A stretch of DNA of 64,000 nt from Pseudomonas chlororaphis subsp. chlororaphis (GTDB lineage Bacteria > Pseudomonadota > Gammaproteobacteria > Pseudomonadales > Pseudomonadaceae). The position numbers were made by a program, and so were the translations under genes. Below are positions 1-10,392 of the stretch, one piece after another; position 1 is the stretch's first letter; every line of letters begins with the position of its first letter. Below the pieces are notes generated by a model. It did no database searches. It saw nothing but the letters and a program-made list of their open reading frames with translations, and was not told where the DNA came from. Location of the stretch: NCBI RefSeq assembly GCF_003945765.1, contig NZ_CP027712.1, forward strand, positions 434,001-498,000. The letters run 5' to 3'.

Positions 1-957
1 GTAGGAGTTGGTCGAAGGGTTGGTGAAACCGTTCAGGGCCTTACCGTGCTTGATGATGCCGCCGATGAAGTACAGGGCGGTGTCGGACAGGCCGGCATAA
101 CCTTCGCCAGCGAAGGTGTTCTTGCCATCTTTGGAGATGGACATGTGCACGTGCATACCCGAGCCGTTGTCGCCGTACAGAGGCTTAGGCATGAAGGTCG
201 CGGTGCGGCCGTAGGCATCGGCCACGTTGTGCACGCAGTACTTCAGGGTCTGAACTTCGTCGCCCTTGTTGACCAGGGTGTTGAACTTCACGCCGATTTC
301 GTTCTGGCCGGCAGTCGCCACTTCGTGGTGGTGAACTTCGATGACCAGGCCCATTTCTTCCATGGCATTACACATGGAGGTACGGATTTCGTGGTCGTGG
401 TCGAACGGAGGAACCGGGAAGTAGCCGCCTTTCACGCCTGGACGGTGGCCTTTGTTGCCGCCTTCCACGTCCTGGTCGGACATCCACGAGCCTTGCTCGG
501 AGAAGATCTTGAACATGGAGCCGGAGATGTCGGACTTGAACTTCACTTCGTCGAAGATGAAGAACTCAGGCTCAGGACCTACGAATACGGTGTCGCCGAT
601 ACCGGTGGACTTCAGGTATTCCTCGGCACGCTTGGCGATGGCGCGTGGGTCGCGATCGTAGCCCTGCATGGTCGAAGGTTCGATGATGTCGCAGACCAGG
701 ATCAGGGTCGGCTCTTCGGTGAACGGGTCCAGGACGGCGGTTTCGTCAACCGGCATCAGGATCATGTCGGAGGCTTCGATGCCTTTCCAGCCAGCGATGG
801 AGGAACCGTCGAACATTTTGCCGATTTCGAAGAAATCGTCATCCAGCGCATCACGGGCCGGCATGGTCACGTGGTGCTGAGTGCCTTTGGTGTCAGTGAA
901 GCGCAGATCAATCCATTTGACGTCATGATCTTTGATGAGTTGAACCGACTTCGACAT
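1..957 (-). CDS. glnA: Glutamine synthetase type I (5' part, 319 codons; runs off the window)
   Basis: Cytoplasmic GS-I condenses glutamate, ammonia and ATP to glutamine, the main ammonia-assimilation step when nitrogen is scarce. The visible protein starts [20 protein letters not shown]. It carries the beta-grasp N-terminal domain and then catalytic-domain signatures: GPEPEFF with the metal-binding glutamates, EVHHHEVA, and [10 protein letters not shown], which binds glutamate and ATP. The C-terminal third, including the adenylylation tyrosine region, lies outside the window. The ATG at 957 follows a clear GGAGG-type ribosome-binding site. A sigma54 element about 100 bases upstream (1056-1071) indicates nitrogen control through NtrC. 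The gene is divergent from thiI. Confidence 0.97.
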   Translation of the reverse strand, partial: MSKSVQLIKDHDVKWIDLRFTDTKGTQHHVTMPARDALDDDFFEIGKMFDGSSIAGWKGIEASDMILMPVDETAVLDPFTEEPTLILVCDIIEPSTMQGYDRDPRAIAKRAEEYLKSTGIGDTVFVGPEPEFFIFDEVKFKSDISGSMFKIFSEQGSWMSDQDVEGGNKGHRPGVKGGYFPVPPFDHDHEIRTSMCNAMEEMGLVIEVHHHEVATAGQNEIGVKFNTLVNKGDEVQTLKYCVHNVADAYGRTATFMPKPLYGDNGSGMHVHMSISKDGKNTFAGEGYAGLSDTALYFIGGIIKHGKALNGFTNPSTNSY

Positions 958-1055
958 AGTGTCCTCCGGGTGGCTTCGGGCGAGTGTTGGTGTGCCCTTA
1001 GAATGTGGGTGATGCCGGCGCAGATACTCTGCCATGGCAACCTGCCTCACAAGGG

Positions 1056-1071
1056 AGCAAATTGCATGCCA
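1056..1071 (-). promoter_or_regulatory. sigma54 (-24/-12) promoter of glnA
   Basis: On the minus strand the sequence reads TGGCATGCAATTTGCT. This fits the RpoN consensus TGGCAC-N5-TTGCW, with the invariant GG and GC separated by 10 bases. It lies about 100 bases upstream of the glnA ATG. RpoN/NtrC control of glnA is well established in proteobacteria; its use here is inferred from the match. Confidence 0.75.
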
Positions 1072-1239
1072 GTGCCCTGAGTTGGGTTTTATGCCCCAAA
1101 CTCACGCATTCCTGGCGCTATTTGCGCCAGATTGGCAAATCGACGCACCGCAATGTTGCGTTTTTATCTGGTTGTGACCTGTTTTGGTGCGCGAAAAACC
1201 GAGTGCACATTAATTGGTTAAACCTTGAGCAATTTCCGC
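1072..1239. promoter_or_regulatory. Divergent glnA-thiI intergenic region (enhancer-like half-sites)
   Basis: The 330-base gap between glnA and thiI holds no gene. Upstream of the glnA sigma54 element there are several GCACC/GGTGC-like half-sites (around 1149-1160, 1192-1197 and 1204-1219) that could be degenerate NtrC enhancer sites. None is a full match to TGCACCA-N3-TGGTGCA, so this is a weak call. Confidence 0.3.
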
Positions 1240-1245
1240 TATAAT
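1218..1245 (+). promoter_or_regulatory. Probable sigma70 promoter of thiI
   Basis: A perfect TATAAT lies at 1240-1245, 42 bases upstream of the thiI ATG. The best -35 at the usual spacing is a poor TTAAAC at 1218-1223 (16-base spacer). A better-looking TTGAGC at 1225-1230 is too close to the -10 box. Confidence 0.5.
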
Positions 1246-1287
1246 CCGCGCCCCCCTTTTTCGGCTGGCCCAGCGCGCGCTGTTTTC

Positions 1288-2742
1288 ATGAAACTAATCG
1301 TTAAAGTTTTCCCGGAAATCACCATCAAGAGCCGCCCGGTACGGACGCGTTTCATCCGTCAGCTGGCCAAGAACATCCGTGCCGTGCTCCGCGATCTGGA
1401 CCCGGCTGTGGTGGTCAATGGTGTGTGGGACAACCTCGAGCTGGAAACCGCCGTCAGCGAGCCGAAAGCCTTGAAGGAGATGACCGAGCGCCTGAGTTGC
1501 ATGCCGGGCATCGCGCATTTCCTGCAGGTCGATGAGTACCCGTTGGGCGACTTCGACGACATCGTCGCCAAGTGCAAGCAGCACTTTGGCGAGGCGCTGT
1601 CGGGGAAAGTTTTCGCCGTGCGCTGCAAGCGTGCCGGCAAGCATGAATTCAGCTCCATGGACGTGGAGAAATACGTTGGCAGCCAGCTGCGTCGGCAGTG
1701 CGGCGCCGCCGGGATTTCCCTGAAAGAACCGGAAATCGAAGTGCGGATGGAAATTCGCGACCAACGGTTGTTCGTGATTCACAGCCAGCACAACAGCATC
1801 GGCGGTTACCCGCTGGGCGCCCTGGAACAGACCCTGGTTTTGATGTCCGGCGGTTTCGATTCCACGGTGGCGGCCTACCAGATCATGCGTCGCGGCCTGA
1901 TGAGCCACTTCTGCTTCTTCAACCTGGGCGGGCGTGCCCACGAATTGGGCGTGATGGAAGTCGCGCACTATATCTGGAAGAAGTACGGCAGTTCCCAGCG
2001 CGTGCTGTTTGTCAGCGTGCCGTTCGAGGAAGTGCTCGGCGAAATCCTCGGCAAAGTCGACAACAGTCATATGGGCGTCATTTTGAAGCGTATGATGTTG
2101 CGTGCCGCGTCGAGCATCGCCGACCGCCTGCACATCGACGCGCTGGTCACCGGCGAGGCGATTTCCCAGGTGTCGAGCCAGACCCTGCCGAACCTCTCGG
2201 TCATCGACTGCGTGACCGACAAGCTGGTGCTGCGCCCGCTGATCGCCAGCCACAAGCAGGACATCATCGACCTGGCCAACGAAATCGGCACCGCCGATTT
2301 CGCCAAGCACATGCCGGAGTACTGCGGGGTCATCTCGGTGAACCCCAAGACCCACGCCAAGCGCCATCGCGTGGAGCATGAAGAGAAAGAATTCGACATG
2401 GCGGTGCTCGAGCGTGCGATCGAGCGGGCCAAACTGGTGCCGATCGATCGGGTGATCGACGAACTGGGCCAGGATTTGCAGATCGAAGAAGTCAGCGAGG
2501 CGCTGGCGGGCCAGATCGTGATCGACATCCGTCATCCGGATGCTCAGGAAGACGACCCGCTGACACTTTCTGGCATCGAGATAAAAGCGCTGCCGTTCTA
2601 TGCATTGAATGCACGCTTCAAGGAACTGGACCCTACTCGCCAGTACCTGCTGTATTGCGACAAAGGCGTCATGAGTCGCCTGCATGCTCACCATCTGCTC
2701 AGTGAGGGACATGCCAATGTGCGCGTTTATAGACCGAGCTAA
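1288..2742 (+). CDS. thiI: tRNA 4-thiouridine synthase / thiamine-pathway sulfurtransferase ThiI
   Basis: ThiI adenylates U8 of tRNA and transfers persulfide sulfur to form s4U; in enterobacteria it also supplies sulfur for thiazole synthesis. The 484-residue protein has an N-terminal ferredoxin-like/THUMP region, a PP-loop ATPase motif SGGFDS at 187-192 and a C-terminal rhodanese domain. The rhodanese cysteine is C457 in YCDKGVMSR, and a partner cysteine C346 in EYCGVIS matches the E. coli C344/C456 pair. ATG 1288 was chosen because [15 protein letters not shown] is the normal family start; an in-frame ATG at 1225 would add 21 GC-rich residues unlike the family and would sit upstream of the TATAAT box. 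Typical length for a rhodanese-bearing ThiI. Confidence 0.95.
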   Translation: MKLIVKVFPEITIKSRPVRTRFIRQLAKNIRAVLRDLDPAVVVNGVWDNLELETAVSEPKALKEMTERLSCMPGIAHFLQVDEYPLGDFDDIVAKCKQHFGEALSGKVFAVRCKRAGKHEFSSMDVEKYVGSQLRRQCGAAGISLKEPEIEVRMEIRDQRLFVIHSQHNSIGGYPLGALEQTLVLMSGGFDSTVAAYQIMRRGLMSHFCFFNLGGRAHELGVMEVAHYIWKKYGSSQRVLFVSVPFEEVLGEILGKVDNSHMGVILKRMMLRAASSIADRLHIDALVTGEAISQVSSQTLPNLSVIDCVTDKLVLRPLIASHKQDIIDLANEIGTADFAKHMPEYCGVISVNPKTHAKRHRVEHEEKEFDMAVLERAIERAKLVPIDRVIDELGQDLQIEEVSEALAGQIVIDIRHPDAQEDDPLTLSGIEIKALPFYALNARFKELDPTRQYLLYCDKGVMSRLHAHHLLSEGHANVRVYRPS

Positions 2743-2881
2743 GTGCCCGGGGCTGTTTGCCTGTGGCTTGCGTCACCGGCCCCCCGACGCCACCGTCAAG
2801 CTGTAACGGCCTTGCCGGACTCTATTGTTAATCGCTGCCAGCAGTTGTCAGCACACCGAATCCTCTGATCGAGATACACAA

Positions 2882-4702
2882 GTGATCGAAAATCTACGCA
2901 ACATCGCCATCATTGCTCACGTTGACCACGGTAAAACCACCCTGGTAGACAAACTCCTGCGTCAATCCGGCACCCTGGAGCGCAACGAGCTCAACGACGA
3001 GCGCGTGATGGACTCCAACGACCAGGAAAAAGAGCGCGGTATTACCATCCTGGCGAAAAACACCGCCATCAACTGGAACGGCTACCACATCAACATCGTG
3101 GACACCCCGGGCCACGCCGACTTCGGCGGTGAAGTTGAACGCGTAATGTCGATGGTCGACTCCGTTCTGCTGCTGGTCGACGCTCAAGACGGCCCTATGC
3201 CGCAAACCCGTTTCGTGACCAAGAAGGCGTTCGAAGCCGGCCTGCGTCCGATCGTGGTCATCAACAAGGTCGACCGTCCAGGCGCGCGTCCTGACTGGGT
3301 TCTGGACCAGATCTTCGACCTGTTCGACAACCTGGGCGCCACCGAAGAACAGCTGGACTTCAAAGTCGTCTACGCCTCGGCCCTGAACGGTATTGCCGGT
3401 CTGGACCACACCGACATGGCTGAAGACATGACCCCGCTGTACCAGTCGATCGTCGACAACGTTCCGGCTCCGGCCGTTGACCGTGACGGTCCGTTCCAGA
3501 TGCAGATTTCGGCTCTGGACTACAACAGCTTTCTGGGTGTTATCGGCGTTGGCCGTATCGCTCGCGGTCGCGTCAAGCCGAACACTCCGGTCGTCGCTAT
3601 CGACACCGAAGGCAAGAAGCGCAACGGCCGTATCCTGAAGCTGATGGGTCACCACGGTCTGCACCGTGTGGACGTTGAAGAAGCCGCTGCCGGCGACATC
3701 GTCTGCATCAGCGGTTTCGACGAGCTGTTCATCTCCGACACCCTGTGCGATCCGACCGCTGTTGAAGCGATGAAGCCGCTGACCGTCGACGAGCCAACCG
3801 TTTCCATGACCTTCCAGGTCAACGACTCGCCATTCTGCGGTAAAGAAGGCAAGTTCGTGACCAGCCGTAACATCAAGGAACGTCTGGACAAAGAGCTGCT
3901 GTACAACGTTGCACTGCGCGTTGAAGAAGGCGACTCGGCTGACAAGTTCAAGGTTTCCGGCCGTGGTGAGCTGCACCTGTCGGTACTGATCGAAACCATG
4001 CGTCGCGAAGGTTTCGAAATGGGCGTTGGCCGTCCTGAAGTAATCATCCGTGAAGTCGACGGCGTGAAGCAGGAACCGTTCGAAAACGTCACCATCGACA
4101 TCCCTGAAGAATCCCAGGGCAAGGTCATGGAAGAAATGGGCCTGCGTAAGGGCGACCTGAGCAACATGGTTCCGGATGGCAAGGGCCGTGTACGCCTGGA
4201 ATACAACATCCCGGCCCGTGGCCTGATCGGTTTCCGTAACCAGTTCCTGACCCTGACCAACGGTGCAGGCATCCTGACCTCGATCTTCGATCGCTACGCT
4301 CCGATGAAGTCCGGCCACATGTCCGGTCGTCAGAACGGCGTACTGGTTTCGGTCGAAACCGGCAAGGCGCTGACCTACTCCCTGGAAACCCTGCAGGCGC
4401 GCGGCAAGCTGTTCGTCGAGCACGGCCAGGAAATCTACAACGGTCAGATCGTTGGTCTGAACAGCCGTGACAACGACCTGGGCGTGAACCCAACCAAAGG
4501 CAAGAAGCTCGACAACATGCGTGCTTCGGGCAAGGACGAAACCATCGCCCTGGTTCCGCCGGTTCGTTTCACCCTGGAACAGGCTCTGGAATTCATCCAG
4601 GACGACGAGCTGTGCGAAGTGACTCCTAAGTCCATCCGTCTTCGCAAGAAGATCCTGGACGAAGGCGAGCGTACCCGCGCTGCCAAGAAAGCCAAGAACT
4701 GA
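2882..4702 (+). CDS. typA: Ribosome-associated translational GTPase TypA/BipA
   Basis: TypA is an EF-G-like GTPase that binds the 70S ribosome and helps 50S assembly and stress adaptation, notably in the cold. The 606-residue protein begins [21 protein letters not shown]1 is AHVDHGKTT at 12-20, followed by the RGITI switch I, DTPGHADF (G3) and [10 protein letters not shown] (G4), then beta-barrel and EF-G-like domains and the TypA-specific lysine-rich C-terminus. The start is GTG 2882; an in-frame TTG at 2825 would add 19 unrelated residues. The ribosome-binding site is weak. A strong terminator follows, so the gene is probably monocistronic. Confidence 0.96.
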   Translation: MIENLRNIAIIAHVDHGKTTLVDKLLRQSGTLERNELNDERVMDSNDQEKERGITILAKNTAINWNGYHINIVDTPGHADFGGEVERVMSMVDSVLLLVDAQDGPMPQTRFVTKKAFEAGLRPIVVINKVDRPGARPDWVLDQIFDLFDNLGATEEQLDFKVVYASALNGIAGLDHTDMAEDMTPLYQSIVDNVPAPAVDRDGPFQMQISALDYNSFLGVIGVGRIARGRVKPNTPVVAIDTEGKKRNGRILKLMGHHGLHRVDVEEAAAGDIVCISGFDELFISDTLCDPTAVEAMKPLTVDEPTVSMTFQVNDSPFCGKEGKFVTSRNIKERLDKELLYNVALRVEEGDSADKFKVSGRGELHLSVLIETMRREGFEMGVGRPEVIIREVDGVKQEPFENVTIDIPEESQGKVMEEMGLRKGDLSNMVPDGKGRVRLEYNIPARGLIGFRNQFLTLTNGAGILTSIFDRYAPMKSGHMSGRQNGVLVSVETGKALTYSLETLQARGKLFVEHGQEIYNGQIVGLNSRDNDLGVNPTKGKKLDNMRASGKDETIALVPPVRFTLEQALEFIQDDELCEVTPKSIRLRKKILDEGERTRAAKKAKN

Positions 4703-4722
4703 TTCTTAGTTCCGGCTGAATG

Positions 4723-4760
4723 AAAACGCCCCCGGTCGAAAGGCCGGGGGCGTTTTTTTT
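4723..4760 (+). terminator. Rho-independent terminator of typA
   Basis: A GC-rich hairpin, AACGCCCCCGG...CCGGGGGCGTT with a short loop, is followed by a run of eight T, 21 bases after the typA stop. Confidence 0.93.
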
Positions 4761-4781
4761 GATCTGCGAAAAAACTCGGGT

Positions 4782-4917
4782 CCTGTAGCCGCTGCCGAGC
4801 CTGCGATCGGCCGCGTAGCGGTCGTCAAGCGGTAGATCTGAAACTCTGCGGTGGCCCGGATTGCGGCTGCTTTGCTGCCGATCGCAGCCTCGCCAAGGCT
4901 CGGCAGCGGCTACAGGG
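4782..4917. repeat. Long inverted repeat, family A (CTGTAGCCGCTGCCG arms)
   Basis: An intergenic element bounded by CTGTAGCCGCTGCCGAG...CTGCGATCG and the inverse ATCGCAGCCT...CTCGGCAGCGGCTACAGG, about 136 bases long. The same arms occur at 16635, 26511, 30114 and 39323. It lies between the typA terminator and the convergent gene at 4963, as expected for a REP-type element. Confidence 0.85.
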
Positions 4918-4962
4918 CGGCAGGGTTACGCGGGGAACGGGGTTGCAGGCGCAGGTCGAGGC

Positions 4963-5403
4963 TCAGAAGCGTTCCAGGGTCCGGCTGCTGGTGTTGGTCG
5001 GGCGCTCCACCGGCTTGGGCTTGTACGCGCAATAGCCCGGGCGCGGGCCGATCTTCGGGTGGTTGCGGCAGGTGTCCGGGCGCTTGTCATAAATGGTGCA
5101 CAGGCGGCTCTTACGATCCAGATACAGGCAGTCGTTGTTACTCATGCGCTGCAGGGTGAAGATCTCGGACTTCTGGTTGTAGCGCTCGACGATGCCTTCC
5201 TTCTGCAGGCGCTTGGCGATGTTCTTCGCCGGCTCGCCGCGCTCGAATTCGTCGACGATGCCGATGCGGATCAGATCCTTGATCTTGACCTCCACCGGCA
5301 GGGTGCAGCAGCTGGACATGCAGGAGCCGCACATGGGCGCGGAATACTTGGCCCAGGTATCGAGTCGGTCGATTTCCGCGGCGGCGATCAGGTTGGACTT
5401 CAT
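4963..5403 (-). CDS. YkgJ-family cysteine-cluster protein (predicted metal/Fe-S binding)
   Basis: This 146-residue protein has the cysteine pattern of the YkgJ/CxxCxxxCC family: CGSCMSSCC at about residues 25-33, then NDCLYLD, CTIYDKRPDTCRNHP and a final CAY. Such clusters are predicted to bind zinc or an Fe-S centre. The biochemical role is unknown and I do not infer one. It has no signal peptide and is probably cytoplasmic. It is a single gene convergent with typA, with the family-A repeat between them. Confidence 0.85.
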   Translation of the reverse strand: MKSNLIAAAEIDRLDTWAKYSAPMCGSCMSSCCTLPVEVKIKDLIRIGIVDEFERGEPAKNIAKRLQKEGIVERYNQKSEIFTLQRMSNNDCLYLDRKSRLCTIYDKRPDTCRNHPKIGPRPGYCAYKPKPVERPTNTSSRTLERF

Positions 5404-5671
5404 CAGGCTTGTTTCCAGCGTGTGTATCAGGGCGCGCGATCATACCGGTACTGGTGGATTTTTGAACAACCATTTAACGGAATTTACGCCTGCCCAAGGG
5501 GAGTGCAAGGGTCGGCACGGCATCTGCATCATTTTTGCCAGCTGCCGCGGGAGACGCCGCCTCTGCTCGGGCAATCGCACGACGCACCGAACCAGAGTCT
5601 TTGGCTCCTGTCAGACCGACTAGGCTCAGACAATTCCATGCTCACTGTCTATCTCGCTCGAGGTCGTATTC

Positions 5672-8122
5672 ATGACTCAGGAACTGCAAGTTCGTGACGC
5701 TGAGGTGGCCGCTTTTCGCGACGCCGTCCTGACCAAACTCACCTACGCGGTGGGCAAAGACCCGGACCACGCCTTTGACCATGACTGGTTCGAAGCCATC
5801 GCCCTGGCGGCGCGCGATCACATGGTCGAGCACTGGATGGACCATACGCGGCAGATCTACCGCAAAGGCCAGAAACGCGTTTATTACCTGTCCCTGGAAT
5901 TCCTCATCGGCCGCCTGCTCTACGACAGCCTGAGCAACCTCGGGCTGCTGGACGTGGCACGCGATGCGCTGAACGACCTGGGCGTCGACCTGGAGCGCAT
6001 CCGCCTGCTGGAGCCGGATGCGGCGCTGGGCAACGGTGGCCTCGGCCGGCTGGCTGCGTGCTTCATGGAAAGCATGTCGACCCTGGGCATCGCCGGCCAC
6101 GGCTACGGCATCCGTTATGAACACGGTTTGTTCCGCCAGGCCATCGTCGATGGCTGGCAGCAGGAGCAGACCGAGCACTGGCTGGACTTCGGCAACCCCT
6201 GGGAGTTCGAGCGCCCCGAAGTGATCTATTCGATCGGCTTCGGCGGCAGCGTCGAGACCGTCACCGACGAGGCCGGCCACGCCCGGCAGGTCTGGTGGCC
6301 GGCGGAAACCGTGCGCGCGGTGGCCTACGACACCCCGGTGGTCGGCTGGCGCGGTGCCAGCGTCAACACCTTGCGCCTGTGGCGGGCGCGGGCCATGGAA
6401 GACCTGCACCTGGAACGCTTCAACGCCGGCGACCACCTGGGCGCGGTGGCCGAGGTGGCCCGGGCCGAAAGCATTTCCCGGGTGCTCTACCCGGCGGACA
6501 GTACCGAAGCCGGGCAGGAACTGCGCCTGCGCCAGGAGTACTTCTTCGTCTCCGCGTCCCTGCAGGACCTGCTGCGCCGGCACAAGAACATGCACGATTC
6601 GGTGCTCAGCCTTGGCGAGCATGCGGCGATCCAGCTCAACGACACGCACCCGTCGATTGCCGTGGCCGAACTGATGCGCCAGCTGGTGGACCTGCATGGC
6701 ATCGCCTGGGAAGCGGCCTGGCAGATCACCGTCGAGACCCTGGCCTACACCAACCACACGCTGCTGCCCGAGGCCCTGGAAACCTGGCCGGTGGGCCTGA
6801 TGGAACGCATGCTGCCGCGGCACATGCAGATCATTTACCTGATCAACGCCCAGCACATCGATTCGCTGCGGGCCAAGGGCATCCACGACTTCGACGTGCT
6901 GCGCGCGGTGTCGCTGATCGAAGAAGACAACGGCCGCCGGGTGCGCATGGGCAACCTGGCGTTTCTCGGTTCCCACAGTGTCAACGGCGTGTCCGGCCTG
7001 CACACCCAGCTGATGCGCAGCACGGTGTTTTCCGAGCTGCACAAGCTGTATCCGGAGCGGATCAACAACAAGACCAACGGCATCACCTTCCGCCGCTGGC
7101 TGTACCAGGCCAACCCCAAGCTGACGGCGATGCTGGTCGAAGCCGTGGGCCCGGAGCTGCTGGACAACCCCGAGGAGCTGTTGCTCAAGCTCGAACCCTT
7201 CGCCGAGAAGCCGGCCTTTCGCAAGCAGTTCGCCGAACAGCGCCTGCACAGCAAGCGCGCGCTGGCGGCGATCATCCATGAACGCCTGGGCATCGCGGTC
7301 AATCCGGCGGCGCTGTTCGACGTCCAGGTCAAACGGATCCATGAGTACAAGCGCCAGTTGCTCAACCTGATGCACACGGTGGCGCTGTACCAGGCGATCC
7401 GCGCCGAGCCGGAAATCGACTGGGTGCCGCGGGTGAAGATCTTCGCCGGCAAGGCCGCGGCCAGTTATCACCAGGCCAAACTGATCATCAAGCTGAGCAA
7501 CGACATCGCCCGCACGGTGAACAACGACCCGACCGTGCGCGGCCTGCTCAAGGTGGTGTTCCTGCCCAACTACAACGTTAGCCTGGCCGAAAGCATCATC
7601 CCGGCGGCGGACCTGTCGGAGCAGATTTCCACTGCCGGTTTCGAGGCCTCGGGCACCAGCAACATGAAGTTCGGCCTCAATGGCGCGCTGACCATCGGCA
7701 CCCTGGACGGCGCTAACGTCGAGATGTGCGAGCGGGTCGGCGCCGAGCACATGTTCATCTTCGGCCTCAGCGCCCAGCAGGTGGAGGCACGCAAACGCAA
7801 TGGCGAGTTCAGCGCGGTGCCGGACATCGCCGCCTCCCATCGTCTCAACGATGTGCTGCAGGCGATTCGTGGCGGGGTATTTTCGCCGGACGATCCGGCC
7901 CGTTACACCGGGCTGATCGATTCGCTGGTCGACTATGACCGCTTCCATGTGTGCGCCGATTTCGACTCCTACTGGAATGCCCAGCTGCATGTCGAAGAGC
8001 GCTGGCGCGACAGCAATCAATGGTGGCGTTCGGCGGTGCTCAACAGCGCGCGCATGGGCTGGTTCTCTTCGGATCGGACCATTCGCGAGTACGCCACAGA
8101 GATCTGGAAGGCTCTGGAATAG
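5672..8122 (+). CDS. glgP: Glycogen/starch/alpha-glucan phosphorylase
   Basis: GT35 enzyme that releases glucose-1-phosphate from the non-reducing ends of alpha-1,4-glucans using phosphate and pyridoxal phosphate. It is 816 residues, the usual length. It starts MTQELQVRDAEVAAFRDAVL, has the phosphorylase core VYYLSLEFLIGR and GNGGLGRLAACF near the N-terminus, and ends with EASGTSNMKF in which K666 is the PLP-binding lysine. The start has a GAGG element about 10 bases upstream. It stands alone here, but its product feeds hexose-phosphate metabolism together with the downstream fbp. The 268-base gap before it contains no other gene that I can support. Confidence 0.96.
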   Translation: MTQELQVRDAEVAAFRDAVLTKLTYAVGKDPDHAFDHDWFEAIALAARDHMVEHWMDHTRQIYRKGQKRVYYLSLEFLIGRLLYDSLSNLGLLDVARDALNDLGVDLERIRLLEPDAALGNGGLGRLAACFMESMSTLGIAGHGYGIRYEHGLFRQAIVDGWQQEQTEHWLDFGNPWEFERPEVIYSIGFGGSVETVTDEAGHARQVWWPAETVRAVAYDTPVVGWRGASVNTLRLWRARAMEDLHLERFNAGDHLGAVAEVARAESISRVLYPADSTEAGQELRLRQEYFFVSASLQDLLRRHKNMHDSVLSLGEHAAIQLNDTHPSIAVAELMRQLVDLHGIAWEAAWQITVETLAYTNHTLLPEALETWPVGLMERMLPRHMQIIYLINAQHIDSLRAKGIHDFDVLRAVSLIEEDNGRRVRMGNLAFLGSHSVNGVSGLHTQLMRSTVFSELHKLYPERINNKTNGITFRRWLYQANPKLTAMLVEAVGPELLDNPEELLLKLEPFAEKPAFRKQFAEQRLHSKRALAAIIHERLGIAVNPAALFDVQVKRIHEYKRQLLNLMHTVALYQAIRAEPEIDWVPRVKIFAGKAAASYHQAKLIIKLSNDIARTVNNDPTVRGLLKVVFLPNYNVSLAESIIPAADLSEQISTAGFEASGTSNMKFGLNGALTIGTLDGANVEMCERVGAEHMFIFGLSAQQVEARKRNGEFSAVPDIAASHRLNDVLQAIRGGVFSPDDPARYTGLIDSLVDYDRFHVCADFDSYWNAQLHVEERWRDSNQWWRSAVLNSARMGWFSSDRTIREYATEIWKALE

Positions 8123-8152
8123 GCCGCTCGGCGGTCCCCGTAGCGTCTAAAG

Positions 8153-8177
8153 GGCGCAGGCTATCGCAGCCTGCGCC
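8153..8177. terminator. Perfect hairpin after glgP (terminator-like, no T-run)
   Basis: GGCGCAGGCT and its exact complement AGCCTGCGCC flank a 5-base loop, 31 bases after the glgP stop. There is no U-tract, so this may be a REP remnant or an mRNA 3'-end stabiliser rather than an intrinsic terminator. Confidence 0.45.
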
Positions 8178-8319
8178 AACGTCTACGGATCGGATTTCGG
8201 GCTACGCTCAACCCCATGCATGAACTCTCTGTGGCGGATCTCGTCTCATAGGAGGAAATGCACCCCGACTCGCGTTAAACTGCGCGGGTTTTTAGCCCCC
8301 CATTCCTCCGGAGCCGTCC

Positions 8320-9330
8320 ATGTCCCGCGTTACCCTGAGTCGCTATTTGATTGAGCAGACCCGCAGCAACAACACTCCTGCCGATCTGCGCTTCCTGATC
8401 GAAGTGGTGGCGCGTGCCTGCAAGGAGATCAGCCATGCCGTGTCCAAAGGCGCCCTGGGCGGTGTTCTGGGCAGCATGGGCACTGAAAACGTCCAAGGCG
8501 AAGTGCAGAAGAAGCTCGACGTGCTCTCCAACGAGATCCTGCTCGAAGCCAACGAATGGGGCGGCCACCTGGCCGGCATGGCGTCCGAGGAAATGGACAA
8601 TGCCTACCAAATCCCGGGCAAATACCCGAAAGGCGCGTACCTGCTGGTATTCGACCCGCTGGACGGCTCGTCGAACATCGACATCAACGCCCCGGTCGGC
8701 ACGATCTTCTCGGTATTGCGTTGCCCGAACGAATACCTGAGCCAGAACGAACCGCTCAATGAAAAGGCCTTCCTGCAGCCAGGCACCCAGCAGGTTGCCG
8801 CCGGTTACGCCATCTACGGCCCGCAGACCATGCTGGTGCTGACCCTGGGCGACGGCGTCAAGGGTTTCACCCTGGATCGCGAAATGGGCAGCTTCGTGCT
8901 GACCCACGAAGACATCACCATTCCTGAAAGCACCCAGGAATTCGCCATCAACATGTCCAACCAGCGTCACTGGGAAGCGCCGGTGCAGCGTTACGTGAGC
9001 GAATTGCTGGCAGGCGAAGAAGGCCCGCTGAACAAGAACTACAACATGCGCTGGGTGGCCGCGATGGTCGCCGACGTGCACCGCATCCTGACCCGCGGTG
9101 GCCTGTTCATGTACCCACGCGACAGCCGCGAGCCATCCAAGCCGGGCAAGCTGCGCCTGATGTACGAAGCCAACCCGATGTCGTTCCTGGTGGAACAGGC
9201 GGGCGGCGCTTCCACTGACGGTCACCAGCGCATTCTCGACATCCAGCCTGAAGGCCTGCACCAGCGCGTAGCGGTGTTCCTCGGCTCGAAGGAAGAAGTC
9301 GCCCGCGTCACCGCCTACCACAAGGAATAA
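8320..9330 (+). CDS. fbp: Class I fructose-1,6-bisphosphatase
   Basis: Hydrolyses fructose-1,6-bisphosphate to fructose-6-phosphate, the committed gluconeogenic step, in the cytoplasm. The 336-residue protein contains the metal/substrate signature [11 protein letters not shown] at about 111-121, [18 protein letters not shown], and [19 protein letters not shown] near the sugar-phosphate site. ATG 8320 is preceded by CCTCCGGAG. The stop lies 3 bases before the ATG of the DUF924 gene, so the two are probably cotranscribed. Confidence 0.96.
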   Translation: MSRVTLSRYLIEQTRSNNTPADLRFLIEVVARACKEISHAVSKGALGGVLGSMGTENVQGEVQKKLDVLSNEILLEANEWGGHLAGMASEEMDNAYQIPGKYPKGAYLLVFDPLDGSSNIDINAPVGTIFSVLRCPNEYLSQNEPLNEKAFLQPGTQQVAAGYAIYGPQTMLVLTLGDGVKGFTLDREMGSFVLTHEDITIPESTQEFAINMSNQRHWEAPVQRYVSELLAGEEGPLNKNYNMRWVAAMVADVHRILTRGGLFMYPRDSREPSKPGKLRLMYEANPMSFLVEQAGGASTDGHQRILDIQPEGLHQRVAVFLGSKEEVARVTAYHKE

Positions 9331-9333
9331 CCC

Positions 9334-9936
9334 ATGGCCGCGCCCTGGCAGCCCTTGCTCGACTGGTGGTTCGGTTCGGCCGAGAAACCCGCGGATATCA
9401 AGGCTGAAAAGGGCAGGCTGTGGTTTGGCAAGCGCGACAGCCAGGACCTCGAGGCGCGCGAGCGTTTCGGGGATCTGGTGGAACAGGCCTTGGCCGGCGG
9501 ATTGACCGAGTGGGCGCAACGCCCGCAAGGTTGGCTGGCCCTGGTGCTGCTGCTCGACCAACTGCCGCGTATGCTGTATCGCGAAACCCCCAAGAGCTTT
9601 GCCGGCGATCTACGTGCCCAGGCGCTGGTGGCCCAGGGTATTGCCGCGGATTTCGACCGCCAGTTGGCGCCGATGCAACGCAGCTTTGTCTACCTGGTGT
9701 TCGAGCATTGCGAGAACCTGGCGGTGCAGAACGAAGCGATCTCCAGGTTCGCCGCCTTGCACGACGAGCAGCCGCTGGCCGACCAACCGGTGTTCGCCGA
9801 TCTGCTGGACTACGCCGAACGGCATCAGAAAATCATCGCCCGCTTCGGGCGTTTCCCCCATCGCAACCAGATTCTCGGGCGTGAATCGACGCCGGAGGAA
9901 CTGGCGTTCCTGCGCGAGCCGGGTTCCAGCTTCTAG
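9334..9936 (+). CDS. DUF924 family protein
   Basis: A 200-residue soluble alpha-helical protein of the DUF924 family. The features recognised are the N-terminal LDWWFG block, LVLLLDQLPRMLYR, and the C-terminal GRFPHRNQILGRESTPEEL. The repeat-like helical fold resembles tetratricopeptide proteins, but no function is established to my knowledge. It begins 4 bases after the fbp stop, so it is translated in an operon with fbp; whether it has a metabolic link to fructose bisphosphatase is unknown. Confidence 0.9.
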   Translation: MAAPWQPLLDWWFGSAEKPADIKAEKGRLWFGKRDSQDLEARERFGDLVEQALAGGLTEWAQRPQGWLALVLLLDQLPRMLYRETPKSFAGDLRAQALVAQGIAADFDRQLAPMQRSFVYLVFEHCENLAVQNEAISRFAALHDEQPLADQPVFADLLDYAERHQKIIARFGRFPHRNQILGRESTPEELAFLREPGSSF

Positions 9937-9955
9937 TTCTTCTGCATTCTGTAAT

Positions 9956-10040
9956 CCCTATCGCGGGCAGCCTCGCTCCTACAGGCGCGTGTATGCATCC
10001 GTAGGAGCGGCCGGTCGACGCTCGATTGCCCGCGATAGGG
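9956..10040. repeat. REP-type inverted pair, family B (CGCGGGCA...CTCGCTCCTACA)
   Basis: Two inverted copies of the common Pseudomonas REP: CCCTATCGCGGGCAGCCTCG plus CTCCTACAGG, and GTAGGAGCGG...GATTGCCCGCGATAGGG. Together they form a long imperfect palindrome between two convergent transcription units. Confidence 0.85.
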
Positions 10041-10059
10041 CTTCAGGACCCATGAATAC

Positions 10060-10392
10060 TTAGCGCCTGACTCGCAGCAGCCGCTTCATCAGCATGGTTT
10101 GCAGGTCTTGGCGGGTATCGGCGATGACATGGATGTAGATGGTAGCGTCTCGTACTTCATAGATGATTCGATTCATCCCCGAGAGTATCTGTCGGTAGTG
10201 GCCGACATGCAGTTGTTCGAGTTCTGCGGGAATCGCCCCGGCGTAGGGCAGGGTGGCCAGTTGGCGAATGGCTTGTTTTAGGCTGCTGTAGCTGTTGTGC
10301 CAGGTAGCGGTGGAGAACCGCTGGGTGAGGTAGGTACGCAACTCGATGAGGTCGGTTTCCGCCGAATGCAGAAGCACTACCTTGAATGTCAC
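10060..10392 (-). CDS. RelE/ParE-family toxin of a type II toxin-antitoxin pair
   Basis: A 110-residue protein with the RelE/ParE fold pattern: VVLLHSAETDLIELRTYL (helix 1), a middle LPYAGAIPAEL block, then YRQILSGMNRIIYEVRDATIYIHVIADTRQDL, with the central R and terminal beta-strands typical of the family. RelE members cleave ribosome-bound mRNA and ParE members poison gyrase; the sequence alone does not settle which. The GTG start overlaps the antitoxin stop (GTGA), so translation is coupled. The gene sits at a REP-flanked insertion point between DUF924 and a chemoreceptor, suggesting later acquisition than its neighbours. Confidence 0.85.
   Translation of the reverse strand: MTFKVVLLHSAETDLIELRTYLTQRFSTATWHNSYSSLKQAIRQLATLPYAGAIPAELEQLHVGHYRQILSGMNRIIYEVRDATIYIHVIADTRQDLQTMLMKRLLRVRR

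Noticed and set aside
2825..2881. Longer TypA start (TTG at 2825)
   Set aside because: It would add 19 residues that do not belong to the family; GTG 2882 gives the conserved [20 protein letters not shown].
5642..8020. A 792-codon ORF antisense to glgP
   Set aside because: Shadow frame of a GC-rich gene; no domain, and glgP is unmistakable on the other strand.
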